From contig CAKSGV010000007.1 in NCBI GenBank assembly GCA_934454845.1, positions 1 through 64,000 on the forward strand: a stretch of DNA of 64,000 nt. Reading direction: 5' to 3'. This DNA comes from an uncultured Eubacteriales bacterium. GTDB taxonomy: Bacteria > Bacillota > Clostridia > Oscillospirales > Acutalibacteraceae. The translations under genes and the position numbers were made by a program. Shown in pieces: positions 6,680 through 15,525 of the stretch (positions within the stretch are counted from its first letter, which is position 1; every line of letters starts with the position of its first letter). The notes below the pieces were generated by a model that worked only from the letters and a program-made list of their open reading frames with translations, did not search any database and was not told where the DNA came from.

Positions 6680-7762
6680 ATGTCAAGAGTTTATAATTTC
6701 AGCGCGGGTCCCTCGATGCTTCCCGAAGAGGTTTTGAAAACCGCGGCGGATGAAATGTTGGAATACGGTAAAACCGGTCAGTCGGTCATGGAAATGTCGC
6801 ACAGATCAAAGGAATATGACGAGATAATAAAAACTGCCGAAAAAGATTTAAGGGAGCTTATGAATATTCCCGATGATTACGAGGTGCTTTTCCTCCAGGG
6901 CGGCGCTTCCACGCAGTTTGCTATGGTTCCGCTCAATCTTATGAATAAAAATCATAAGGCCGATTATATCATCACAGGCCAGTGGGCAAATAAAGCCTAT
7001 AAAGAGGCCGCAAGATACGGAGAAGCCAGAGTAGTTGCTTCTTCAAAGGATAAAACCTTTTCTTATATCCCTAAGGTTAATGCCGATGAATTTGATAAAG
7101 ACGCGGATTATGTTCATATCTGCTTTAACAATACTATTTACGGAACGAAGTACAATTATATCCCCGATACGGGCGATGTTCCGCTGGTTGCGGATATTTC
7201 AAGCTGCATTTTATCAGAGCCTATCGATGTTAAAAAATTCGGCGTTTTATATGCAGGCGCGCAGAAGAATGTTGCTCCGGCAGGAGTTACGATAGTTATT
7301 ATCCGCAAGGATCTTATCGGCAACGCTATGGATATCACTCCCACAATGCTTAATTACGCAACTCACGCTGAAAGCGCTTCTCTTTTCAATACTCCTCCTT
7401 GCTACAATATATATATAGCAGGTCTCGTTTTCAAATGGCTTAAAAAGCTCGGCGGTCTTGAAGTAATGAAAAAGAGAAATGAGGAAAAAGCAAAAATTCT
7501 TTATGATTTCCTCGATTCAAGCAAGCTCTTTAAGGGCACAGTCGTTAAAGAGGACCGCTCTTTGATGAATGTTCCTTTCGTTACGGGCAGCGACGAGCTT
7601 GACGCGAAATTTATCGCGGCAGCTAAGGAAAACGGATTTGTAAATATCAAGGGTCACAGATCTGTCGGTGGAATGAGAGCCTCCATTTATAATGCAATGC
7701 CTAAAGAAGGTGTAGAGAAATTAGTTGCATTTATGAAAAAATTTGAAGAGGAAAATGCGTAA
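6680..7762 (+). CDS. serC: phosphoserine aminotransferase
   Basis: 360 aa, normal length for SerC. It begins VYNFSAGPSMLPEEVL, the family signature, and the PLP lysine is in LYAGAQKNVAPAG (about residue 197). The enzyme moves the amino group of glutamate onto 3-phosphohydroxypyruvate to give phosphoserine, the second step of serine synthesis. The product can also serve in pyridoxal phosphate synthesis in other organisms. Translationally coupled to serA (TAATG, 7760-7764). Pathway step three (serB) is not in the window. Confidence 0.97.
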   Translation: MSRVYNFSAGPSMLPEEVLKTAADEMLEYGKTGQSVMEMSHRSKEYDEIIKTAEKDLRELMNIPDDYEVLFLQGGASTQFAMVPLNLMNKNHKADYIITGQWANKAYKEAARYGEARVVASSKDKTFSYIPKVNADEFDKDADYVHICFNNTIYGTKYNYIPDTGDVPLVADISSCILSEPIDVKKFGVLYAGAQKNVAPAGVTIVIIRKDLIGNAMDITPTMLNYATHAESASLFNTPPCYNIYIAGLVFKWLKKLGGLEVMKKRNEEKAKILYDFLDSSKLFKGTVVKEDRSLMNVPFVTGSDELDAKFIAAAKENGFVNIKGHRSVGGMRASIYNAMPKEGVEKLVAFMKKFEEENA

Positions 7763-8922
7763 TGTATAAAATTAAAACCTATAATAAGATATCAAAGTCC
7801 GGTCTTGAAGTATTTGACGATAAATATACTATAGGCGACGAGGTGGAAAATGCCGACGGCGCTATAGTCAGATCCGCGTCTTTGCACGATGCACAGTTTC
7901 CTAAATCTCTTCTTGCAATCGCAAGAGCGGGAGCAGGAACGAATAATATTCCTATAGATGACTGCACAAGTCAGGGAATAGTAGTATTCAATACTCCGGG
8001 AGCAAATGCAAACGCTGTAAAAGAGCTTGTGATCGCAGGTATGCTTATCGGATCAAGAAGAGTAATATCCGCGATAGAGTGGGCTAAAACTTTAAAAGGC
8101 GAGGGCGAAAATGTTTCTAAGCTTGTTGAAAAAGGGAAGAGCGCTTTCACAGGCCCTGAGCTTAAAGGCAAAAAGCTCGGAGTTATCGGACTCGGTGCAA
8201 TAGGCGTTTTAGTAGCAAACGCCGCAAATCACCTCGGAATGAAGGTTTACGGTTATGATCCTTATCTTTCTGTAAATTCAGCATGGAATCTTACTCATAA
8301 TGCGGTTCATATCTATGATATAAAGGATATTTTTGAAAAGTGCGATTATATCACACTCCACGTTCCGCTTACGGATTCCACCAAAAACCTAATAAATGCA
8401 GAGGCTATCGCTAAGATGAAAGACGGCGTGAGAATAATGAACTTCGCACGTGGAGGTCTTGTAAATTCAACTGATGTTATAGCGGCTCTGCAGTCCGGCA
8501 AGATTGCTTCTTATGTCACCGATTTCCCGTCAGATGATCTTTTGGGTGTTGACGGTGTTGTGGCAATTCCGCACCTCGGTGCTTCCACTCCGGAATCTGA
8601 AGACAACTGCGCACAGATGGCGGCAAGCGAGCTTATGGATTATATTGAAAACGGAAATATAACAAATTCCGTAAATCTTCCCGAAATCACTCTTCCGCGA
8701 AGCGGAAAGTACAGGATATGCGTTATTCATAAAAACATTCCGAACATGATAACTTCAATCACGGGAATTGTTGCTACAAATAATATAAACATTGAAAATA
8801 TGCTTAATAAATCGCGCGGAGATTATGCTTATACAATGGTTGATGTTTCCGATGTCGACGCCGATCACATCATCGAAAAGCTTGAAGAAATCGATGGTGT
8901 AATAAAAGCAAGAGTAATATAA
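7762..8922 (+). CDS. serA: D-3-phosphoglycerate dehydrogenase with ACT domain
   Basis: 386 aa. Residues 1-300 are a D-isomer 2-hydroxyacid dehydrogenase: NAD loop GLGAIGVLVAN (about 149-159), catalytic Arg in NFARGGLV (about 232), Glu and His in IPHLGAST (about 272). The C-terminal 70 residues (KYRICVIHKNIPNMITSITGIVATNNINIENML) are an ACT domain, the usual site of serine feedback. It is the short-type enzyme, lacking the additional intervening domain of long SerA proteins. It oxidises 3-phosphoglycerate to start serine synthesis. Its original terminator has been split by the mobile element that follows. Confidence 0.96.
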   Translation: MYKIKTYNKISKSGLEVFDDKYTIGDEVENADGAIVRSASLHDAQFPKSLLAIARAGAGTNNIPIDDCTSQGIVVFNTPGANANAVKELVIAGMLIGSRRVISAIEWAKTLKGEGENVSKLVEKGKSAFTGPELKGKKLGVIGLGAIGVLVANAANHLGMKVYGYDPYLSVNSAWNLTHNAVHIYDIKDIFEKCDYITLHVPLTDSTKNLINAEAIAKMKDGVRIMNFARGGLVNSTDVIAALQSGKIASYVTDFPSDDLLGVDGVVAIPHLGASTPESEDNCAQMAASELMDYIENGNITNSVNLPEITLPRSGKYRICVIHKNIPNMITSITGIVATNNINIENMLNKSRGDYAYTMVDVSDVDADHIIEKLEEIDGVIKARVI

Positions 8923-8953
8923 ATAAAAAAGAGCTGAATTTTGTCAGTCATTG

Positions 8954-8965
8954 ATAAAACAGTAA
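8954..8965 (+). repeat. left-end copy of the element's terminal inverted repeat
   Basis: ATAAAACAGTAA, 17 bases inside the left GA. Its exact inverse complement lies at the right end (17635-17646). In a circular form the two copies would face each other across the joint, about 19 bases apart, and are a likely recombinase binding site. Confidence 0.7.
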
Positions 8966-8996
8966 TCTGTCTGACAGACTGCCAAACGGAATTGCA

Positions 8997-9037
8997 AAAA
9001 ATCGGCATATCACTTTTTCAAGTGGTATGCCGATTTT
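8997..9037. terminator. bidirectional terminator at the left end of the element
   Basis: A 17-bp stem with one G-U pair (left arm 8997-9013, right arm 9021-9037, 7-nt loop), A-run on the left and T-run on the right. It can stop read-through from serA and could replace the serA terminator broken by the insertion. From 9038 to 9326 I see no convincing gene; a 60-codon frame at 9167 has no good start signal. Confidence 0.8.
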
Positions 9038-9326
9038 CGTTGTACGAGAATTTCTATATGTTCTACACATATATGTGAGCATTTAAAGGTCGAAAAAGCC
9101 TTGTTTTATGTGGTTTTTAAGGCTTGAAATCGGCGAGGTAATATAAAACCATTACTTTGCTCAAAAATGAAGTTTTATTTTCTACGAAATGCTGAAATTA
9201 ACACTAAAAAAATCTCAACACCCTTTTTCGTCTTAAATTTTCTAACTATTTTACAACGGCAAAAAACAGTTTTATTGATAATGGCTTTTGTACTTCTATT
9301 AATAAACATTTTTATACAGCAGGAAT

Positions 9327-10478
9327 CTAGCGATTATAAGAACTTTTAATATTTATAATCGGCTTTACTATACTATTATTGTCAGTAGGGGTTAGGGTCC
9401 CTTTAGGCAATGATAATAACATTTCCAAATCATTTGGATATATAGCCAATCCATAGTTGGACAGGTGTCCCATAAAAGATTGAGGTGTCATAATATTGTT
9501 TTCAAATAACACTTCAAGTGCACTATAAAATAGAGTGGGAGCCGAAAGTTGTAATATATCATCTAAAGGCTCTTGCGTTCGCCATTTTCTATATGACATA
9601 GATTTCATCAAAGACTGATATTCTTTTATATTAATTCTTTCAAGATTTTTTGCTCTTATTAACATCGCAGCAATGGATACATGCCACTTATCTTTTAAAG
9701 CAATGTAAGCTCTTAATTCATTTGCCCGAATTAAATCATTGTAAAAAGCATTTTTGGGCATAAGAAATGCTGAAGCAAACTGATTCGCCTCATTTTCAAG
9801 TTCTTTTTGTTGCTCCAAAGATAATTCTTCTAAATTCTCAATATTGCTATGAAGTATTATATGCCCCAACTCATGAGCAATATCAAAGTTACGCCGCACA
9901 GCTGACTTTTTATTATTTCCCACAACAACACAATATTGAGGATATGTAGATATATTGTGTACTTGGGTAAATGCATCAATTTTATCACTATCAACGTCAA
10001 ATGCCGATACAATAATCCCGTTATGTTCTATTAATTCAACCATATTAGCAATTGGTTTTTCGCCAATACCCCAATATGCTCTTAATGACATAGCTTGCGT
10101 TTCGATATCACCTTTAAACTTATCAAGGTTAGGCAAATTTAGTATTGGCATATCTAAATATTCACAGAGAAAATTATATGTTTGAACTACTAATTTGGTT
10201 TTTATTTCTTGAGTTTTTTTATCTAATGCACTAGCGGAAGATAGGGCTCTAAAAAATGTATTATTAACTGCTATATTTTCGATTTTTTGGTGAAAATATG
10301 TTCTTGGAAATCCCAATGCGCCTACTATTGCAAATTCTGTTTCAGGTTTTGGCTTTGCTAAATTATTTTCAAATTGAGAAATAGCCTGTTTTTTTATGCC
10401 GACTTTTGATGCTAATTCTGTCATACTCATATTTCTGAATATACGTGCTTCTTTTAACCTTTCTCCGTTAAAAAACAT
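9327..10478 (-). CDS. Xre-family regulator fused to ImmA/IrrE metallopeptidase
   Basis: 383 aa from ATG 10478, chosen because GGAGG lies seven bases before it; an ATG two codons earlier is too close. Residues about 5-60 are a helix-turn-helix of the Cro/C1 type (SMTELASKVGIKKQAISQFENNLAKPKPE). The zinc site HELGH lies in NFDIAHELGHIILHS (about 204), followed by an ENEANQFASAFLMP third-ligand segment, as in ImmA/IrrE. Such fusions sense a signal and relieve repression by cleavage or act as antitoxins in the COG2856 group. Directly downstream of and nearly touching the DUF5986-like gene, with which it forms an operon. Likely a toxin-antitoxin or phage-response pair. Confidence 0.85.
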   Translation of the reverse strand: MFFNGERLKEARIFRNMSMTELASKVGIKKQAISQFENNLAKPKPETEFAIVGALGFPRTYFHQKIENIAVNNTFFRALSSASALDKKTQEIKTKLVVQTYNFLCEYLDMPILNLPNLDKFKGDIETQAMSLRAYWGIGEKPIANMVELIEHNGIIVSAFDVDSDKIDAFTQVHNISTYPQYCVVVGNNKKSAVRRNFDIAHELGHIILHSNIENLEELSLEQQKELENEANQFASAFLMPKNAFYNDLIRANELRAYIALKDKWHVSIAAMLIRAKNLERINIKEYQSLMKSMSYRKWRTQEPLDDILQLSAPTLFYSALEVLFENNIMTPQSFMGHLSNYGLAIYPNDLEMLLSLPKGTLTPTDNNSIVKPIINIKSSYNR

Positions 10479-10492
10479 TTTCATTCCTCCAA

Positions 10493-11191
10493 TTATCCTA
10501 TTTCTTGCTGTTTTTTCACAGAAGGTTTTATTAATATTTTTGATTTTAAATCTGTACTCTGGACATAATCTCTTTTTCCGTTATCTTCAATATCATCAAA
10601 CGAAGGATTAATATATTCGCTCCAATCATCTGCTTCTATTACTTCTAACCATTTAGAACCCAATACTGCTCGAACTTCTGTCAAAGTAAATCCCTTAAAA
10701 TCTACGACAACTGTGATATATTTTTTTATAGTGTCAGTTAATAAAAGACTTTCGATAGTAGTTTGTAAATCTTTTATTTGTCTTTCTGCACTCTCTGAAA
10801 ACATATTTTCCACATCAAAAATAGACATTTGCATAGGAACTTCTTGATATAAGTAATTATAGTCTAACATTGAATCTATATAATGTGCTTTTGACAATGA
10901 CTTTCTATTTAATAATTTATTAAAGTTATCTTTTTTCATTATTGAAAATAATGTACGTTCTTTATTATCAAATATCATTATTAACTCAAAAAGACCTCTG
11001 TCGAGTGGTATTATAGAAAACCTGTCATTTTCAAGAAATAACTCATACACACAAGTATTAATCTTGTCCCATTTTTCCATATGTTTTCGATTTTCTGTTA
11101 TTGTATTGCTATTATATATTTCCGTCTGTGCATTTGATAAACCTTTTTGAATAGCGGAAATAACGCCTTTCTTATCGAAGTCTATTTTCAA
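10493..11191 (-). CDS. DUF5986-like protein, partner of the Xre-ImmA protein
   Basis: 232 aa from TTG 11191, nine bases after GGAGG; a GTG three codons earlier overlaps the ribosome binding site. Soluble, without signal or membrane segment. It has an N-terminal helical part (GLSNAQTEIYNSN), a middle region with IPLDRGLFELIMIFD, and a C-terminal half with a hydrophobic strand TVVVDFKGFTLTEVRAVLG. I believe this matches DUF5986, a family found beside Xre-ImmA genes, but the name is from memory. No catalytic motif is evident. First gene of a two-gene unit; the pairing suggests toxin plus antitoxin or an abortive phage-defence pair. Confidence 0.55.
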   Translation of the reverse strand: MKIDFDKKGVISAIQKGLSNAQTEIYNSNTITENRKHMEKWDKINTCVYELFLENDRFSIIPLDRGLFELIMIFDNKERTLFSIMKKDNFNKLLNRKSLSKAHYIDSMLDYNYLYQEVPMQMSIFDVENMFSESAERQIKDLQTTIESLLLTDTIKKYITVVVDFKGFTLTEVRAVLGSKWLEVIEADDWSEYINPSFDDIEDNGKRDYVQSTDLKSKILIKPSVKKQQEIG

Positions 11192-11221
11192 AATAAACAC
11201 CTCCGTTAACTTTACAAAACA

Positions 11222-11280
11222 ATTTTAGCACATAATCTATAATTTGTCAAGTAAAAATATAAAAATAGTAAATTTGTCAA
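11222..11280 (-). promoter_or_regulatory. promoter with two 10-bp direct repeats, likely autoregulated
   Basis: On the minus strand TTGACA (11245-11250) and TAAAAT (11222-11227) are 17 bases apart. The 10-mer AATTTGTCAA occurs exactly at 11241-11250, covering the -35 box, and again at 11271-11280, 30 bases upstream (about three helical turns). This is a plausible operator for the Xre protein of the operon. Confidence 0.7.
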
Positions 11281-11485
11281 ACACAAATAGCTGTTGTTGA
11301 AAAAATATCAAGTATTCATCATAGCCCTCGCTCTTGTGCAATATATGGAATTTCAGTCAAAAAAAGAAACTAAATTTTATAATTGAATTAAGTAATTCTA
11401 ACTAATACATAATAAAAAAAAGGCTTGTCAATAGGAAGGTGTTGCTCGCACATTTACCCTTGACTTACCTGTTCTTTTTTGCTGA

Positions 11486-13267
11486 TTATAATATAAATTC
11501 TGAATTATTAAACATTTCATTTTTTATTGTTTTATGTGTAAACCTACCGGCCTTGTAGGCTTCTGCAAGTAAAATAAGATTTGTAACAGCTACAGCAGTT
11601 CCATTGACAGACTTATTTCTGCTTATCCGTTCAATTTGTGCTTTAAAATTTCCTATAAAGTGACCGGAAACAAACATAAAATAAAACTCATTTATTTCAT
11701 CGGCAAAATTATTCCACCATTTATTGGGATTAACTTTTTCATTCCTTGTTTGATTTTCACCAATATATCTTTCCATTTCATCCGCCTGCGATATCGGTAA
11801 ATTGTATCCTTTGGAATACGCTTTGGTATCTATAATGACACCATATTTACATTTATTTTCACTTGTATAAATTATACCGTCCGGCTTACGACTTCCGCCA
11901 AGATGAAGTCCCTGATAATCGCATTCTTCTGTCAGTAAGTCTAAAGTTTTCATTTCAAACAATCGATTTTGTTTACTGTCATAGGCAAGGTCTATAAGTG
12001 CTAAATACTCATGTGATAGATTTAATAGTTTTTCGCGTATATACTCCTTTGTTTCTGTCAAATCAGATTTTGCAAGTGATTGAGGCAGAGGAATAACGAA
12101 ATCGTTTATCATATCATCAAACAGAAATCTATTGTCTTTATCTATGATATTTATGCCTATATTCTGCAATCCTTTTATATCATCCGATACTGTTTTTTCA
12201 TTTTCAGTAAGATTAACGGTTTTAAGATAGTTTATAATATCCATAACCGAAACACTGTTTTTGTTTTCAGACAAATATTTTAATATAAAGGCACGTCGAG
12301 TACGTAAATACTCCCTATCTTTACCCTTAGTAGAAAGCATTTCCCAACATACATTTTTTGCAATCCTTTTGTGTTTACTTTTTCCCTCAGCTTTTCTCAA
12401 AGCAGTAATTCCATTTGAAGTAATTACATATGCTTGACCTATCGTTTCGTTATATTCTTTTCCGGCAGTTGAAACTGTAACCATTTTGGGTATTTTCTCA
12501 ACGAGTCCAAGCTTTTCAAGCCAACTTGCAATCATTCTCGCATACTTGTCCGACGAACCCTCCCAATCAGCCTTCATACTTTTGCGTTCCTTTGGAGTTG
12601 CATTTGCCAGCGATCGTATGAATATTTTTTGCGGCATACTTGTAAAGCCATCCTCTCCGATAAACCCTAATTGCCGACCTATTTCAAACTTTGTAAGGTG
12701 AGTATCGTCCGTTTCCGAAAGCAAATTTAATATTCTGATAGCGGGCGGATATGCTAATGCGGAGTTGATAAGTAACTCTATTTCTTTTTCAGATAACTTG
12801 TCCCCCGTTTCTCTTACTTTTGTTATTTCTAAACCTCTATGCGTTATTTCAAATGTATCATCTGTATAATTGTATTTTATAAAGCCAAAGCAGTGAGCCC
12901 AACGAACATAATTGTCAGCCGGCCAATCTCCTATAAAATCTCTTCCCTGACCTTTAACCGTTGCTTGTATAATGCCATTGCATCTTGACATACTTCTCGG
13001 CGTAAAGGATGTACCTACAAGTTCGGTATATTTAATTTTAAGAGGGCTTCTTCGTAATGCTTTTATCAAATTGTCCCGGCCATCTCGTTTTTCAACAATT
13101 TTGGGAATAACAACACTTATTAAATCTTTATGTTTTTGTGAATTTGGGTCGAATATAGCAACAACGTCGCAAAGACTGCGCAAATTGCTCGGATCCTGAA
13201 CCCAACCAAACGTGCGAAAATTTTTATTGTGTGTAGGAATTACAGAAATCATATATTTCGTCAGCAA
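11486..13267 (-). CDS. FokI-type type IIS restriction endonuclease
   Basis: 593 aa from TTG 13267, immediately after the methylase stop; ATG 13252 is an alternative and neither has a clear ribosome binding site. The N-terminal two thirds resemble the FokI recognition domains: FRTFGWVQDPSNL near the start, KYTELVGTSFTPRS, IIQATVKGQGRDFIGDWPAD, WEGSSDKYARMI and RTRRAFILKYLS. The C-terminal cleavage domain has GGSRKPDG with Asp about 463, then IIDTKAYSKGYNLPI with Asp 480 and Lys 482, the same 17 and 2 spacing as D450/D467/K469 of FokI, followed by QADEMERYIGENQTRN. FokI reads GGATG and cuts outside it; the same specificity is inferred, not shown. It shares an operon with the methylase at 13268-15217. 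Confidence 0.93.
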   Translation of the reverse strand: MLTKYMISVIPTHNKNFRTFGWVQDPSNLRSLCDVVAIFDPNSQKHKDLISVVIPKIVEKRDGRDNLIKALRRSPLKIKYTELVGTSFTPRSMSRCNGIIQATVKGQGRDFIGDWPADNYVRWAHCFGFIKYNYTDDTFEITHRGLEITKVRETGDKLSEKEIELLINSALAYPPAIRILNLLSETDDTHLTKFEIGRQLGFIGEDGFTSMPQKIFIRSLANATPKERKSMKADWEGSSDKYARMIASWLEKLGLVEKIPKMVTVSTAGKEYNETIGQAYVITSNGITALRKAEGKSKHKRIAKNVCWEMLSTKGKDREYLRTRRAFILKYLSENKNSVSVMDIINYLKTVNLTENEKTVSDDIKGLQNIGINIIDKDNRFLFDDMINDFVIPLPQSLAKSDLTETKEYIREKLLNLSHEYLALIDLAYDSKQNRLFEMKTLDLLTEECDYQGLHLGGSRKPDGIIYTSENKCKYGVIIDTKAYSKGYNLPISQADEMERYIGENQTRNEKVNPNKWWNNFADEINEFYFMFVSGHFIGNFKAQIERISRNKSVNGTAVAVTNLILLAEAYKAGRFTHKTIKNEMFNNSEFIL

Positions 13268-15217
13268 TCAATAGTTTATTATTAAAACTTCTCTGCTTTC
13301 TCCTTTCTTTGTGTTGTAGCTTGAATTTGAATAGTTATAGTTTAAATCAATGATTTTATATTTTTTTGCCCATTCAAGTAATATCTCATTGATTTTACCT
13401 TTATGCTCTATAACATTCGATAAAGCAAATTTAACTTCTCTTTCATTTGCATTGTCCAAATAATCGTATAAAGCACATTCTTGTTCTGTTTTCCAATCCT
13501 TAAAGCCTCTGTTCCCGTCATTATATGTTCCGGTTGTTATCAGGTAAGGCGGGTCGCAATAAATTAAATCTTCAGGTGTGAAATCATCTAATGGTATCTG
13601 TGTAAAATCTTTGCTTAAGAACTCAATATTTAGTTTTTTGAGTCTTGAAACAAATGAAATCAAATTATGTTTCATATTTTCTGAAAATTGACTTCTGTTT
13701 CTGCCAAAAGGATTATTATACAATAAATCATTATTAAACCTGAATTGATAATTAAAAGAATAACAAGTCAACGTGTATAAATCTATCGGATTTTGCGTTT
13801 TATTATAAAAATCCCTGAACTTTTTAAAACCGTCCTCGTTTTCTTTTGTAAGGTTATATTCTGCTATACGAAGTTTTATTTGATGCAGTATTTCGGATAA
13901 TTCCGTGTTCTTAAACACTTCAAACATTTCAATTATCTTTTTATTTATATCATTACAGATAATCCTGTTTGCATTTACATTTATAGATACATTGCAACCA
14001 CCTGAAAATAAATCAACAAAAGTCCCTATATAATTAGGAAAATACGGTAAAATTTGAGGGAGTAATTTATATTTTCCGCCTATATAGTTCATAGGACTTT
14101 TTATGTATTTTTTCGTATTGGAAACAATCGTATTTATTCCGCTGCGTGTACCTATGAAATCAAATGTTGATTTTTGAGGAATGTTCTTTTTTATAAAGAA
14201 AATGTATTCGTATAAACATTCTTTTTGTTTTGTTTTTTTGCTCATATAATGTCTGTATGGAATGGAATACATTTTATATGTTTCTTCTATTCCGTGCTTT
14301 TTTAATATTCGCTCAATTTCATCAGAAGTCATTAACCCATCTGTGCTATAGCTCATTACTATATTACTAAACTTTGCTTTGCTTATCAAGTCTTCAAATG
14401 CATCAGAAACTTCATTTTTCATACAGAACGAAGATTTTAAATCATCATACGGCCTCATTCCTGTCACTCCGTGAATCTCGGGATAATCATACTTAGAGAT
14501 TGTTTCAAGTAAATGATAATTAGGAGCATATTGTCTTGAATTATACGGTGGGTCTAAATATAAAATGTCGCCGTTTAATTCTTCAATAAGCTTATTTGAA
14601 TCTTTGTTATAGCTTTTATTTTTTTGCTTGTTATCAATAACATCAAGTCTTGCCATCTCCAAATCATTAAAGGTGCGTTTATCCCAATGTTTAAGATAAG
14701 CTCCATATGTTCCTGTAATATTTGAAATAGAGGGGACACCCTCGATCAGTCCAGCAAGCAAATAGTAATACTCTAATTCGGTAAGCAGTTTTTCCTTTCT
14801 CCATGCTTCAATTGTATTTCGTATAAAATCAATTCTCGCAGCATTTTTGTTTGACACATACATCCTTTCGCAATCATCGTGCGGAGTATAATTTTTAGTT
14901 ATAAAATAATTATCATCATTATAATTCAATATCTGTATTTGGGTTTCTTCTAAAAATTTAAAAGGGTCTCCTATACCTATATTTTTTAGCTTTGAAAATG
15001 ATGGTTTCGTATTATTTTCAATCGTTGCTTTTTGTATTACATATGAAAAATACAAGACATCATTTGAATGTACTTCATATTTGGGTTTAAAATAACGAGC
15101 AACAGCTCCTGTTCCCGAAAAAATATCACAAAATATTTTTTCGTTTCCTGTTGTGTTTTCGGATATAACCATATCAATATTTTTTAACAAGTTTATTTTA
15201 CTTCCTATAAATCTCAT
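13268..15217 (-). CDS. FokI-type two-domain DNA adenine methyltransferase
   Basis: 649 aa from ATG 15217, with AGAGG upstream and the family-typical start MRFIGSKINLL; the longer frame from 15244 adds nine residues without such a site. Two complete N6-adenine methyltransferase units lie in tandem: unit one has FSGTG (motif I, about residue 33) and LDPPYNSRQYAPNYH (motif IV); unit two begins MNYIGGKYKLLPQILPYFP, with DLFSGG and IYCDPPYLITTG. This double architecture matches M.FokI (647 aa), in which each unit protects one strand of the asymmetric GGATG/CATCC site. Methylase first, endonuclease second, on one transcript (TGATTG junction), ensures protection before cutting. Confidence 0.93.
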   Translation of the reverse strand: MRFIGSKINLLKNIDMVISENTTGNEKIFCDIFSGTGAVARYFKPKYEVHSNDVLYFSYVIQKATIENNTKPSFSKLKNIGIGDPFKFLEETQIQILNYNDDNYFITKNYTPHDDCERMYVSNKNAARIDFIRNTIEAWRKEKLLTELEYYYLLAGLIEGVPSISNITGTYGAYLKHWDKRTFNDLEMARLDVIDNKQKNKSYNKDSNKLIEELNGDILYLDPPYNSRQYAPNYHLLETISKYDYPEIHGVTGMRPYDDLKSSFCMKNEVSDAFEDLISKAKFSNIVMSYSTDGLMTSDEIERILKKHGIEETYKMYSIPYRHYMSKKTKQKECLYEYIFFIKKNIPQKSTFDFIGTRSGINTIVSNTKKYIKSPMNYIGGKYKLLPQILPYFPNYIGTFVDLFSGGCNVSINVNANRIICNDINKKIIEMFEVFKNTELSEILHQIKLRIAEYNLTKENEDGFKKFRDFYNKTQNPIDLYTLTCYSFNYQFRFNNDLLYNNPFGRNRSQFSENMKHNLISFVSRLKKLNIEFLSKDFTQIPLDDFTPEDLIYCDPPYLITTGTYNDGNRGFKDWKTEQECALYDYLDNANEREVKFALSNVIEHKGKINEILLEWAKKYKIIDLNYNYSNSSYNTKKGESREVLIINY

Positions 15218-15231
15218 AATCACGCCTCTTA

Positions 15232-15284
15232 CATCCCGAAACATCCTTGTATTAAATTATAACATTTACTTTTCCAAAAGTCAA
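15232..15284 (-). promoter_or_regulatory. R-M operon promoter with two GGATG words in the leader
   Basis: On the minus strand TTGACT (15279-15284), 17-base spacer and TATAAT (15256-15261) form a near-consensus promoter. Between it and the methylase start are two copies of GGATG (15242-15246 and 15232-15236 read on the minus strand), the FokI recognition word, 10 bases apart. From 15285 to about 15525 I see only AT-rich sequence. Confidence 0.75.
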
Positions 15285-15525
15285 TGAAAATAAAAAAATA
15301 TATTAAGTTTATACAAAAAATTTGGCAAAAATACTTTTTCGACCGTAGTAATGACAAAGATAAAATTAAAAAATTTTCTATACATGGTTGCTTTTTCAGC
15401 ATTATATTTGTTACTTATATGAGGAGTAAAATAAGATAAAGAATTTTTAATTTTGAAGTTGCCGGAATAGTATTTTCTGCACTACCTATATAGAGAGAAA
15501 AATTGAAAATTTTTATCAAAAAGGG

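Noticed and set aside
9167..9349. Plus-strand 60-codon frame with a hydrophobic segment
   Set aside because: No ribosome binding site near the ATG, overlaps the end of the convergent Xre-ImmA gene, and the sequence is AT-rich with no recognisable protein pattern.
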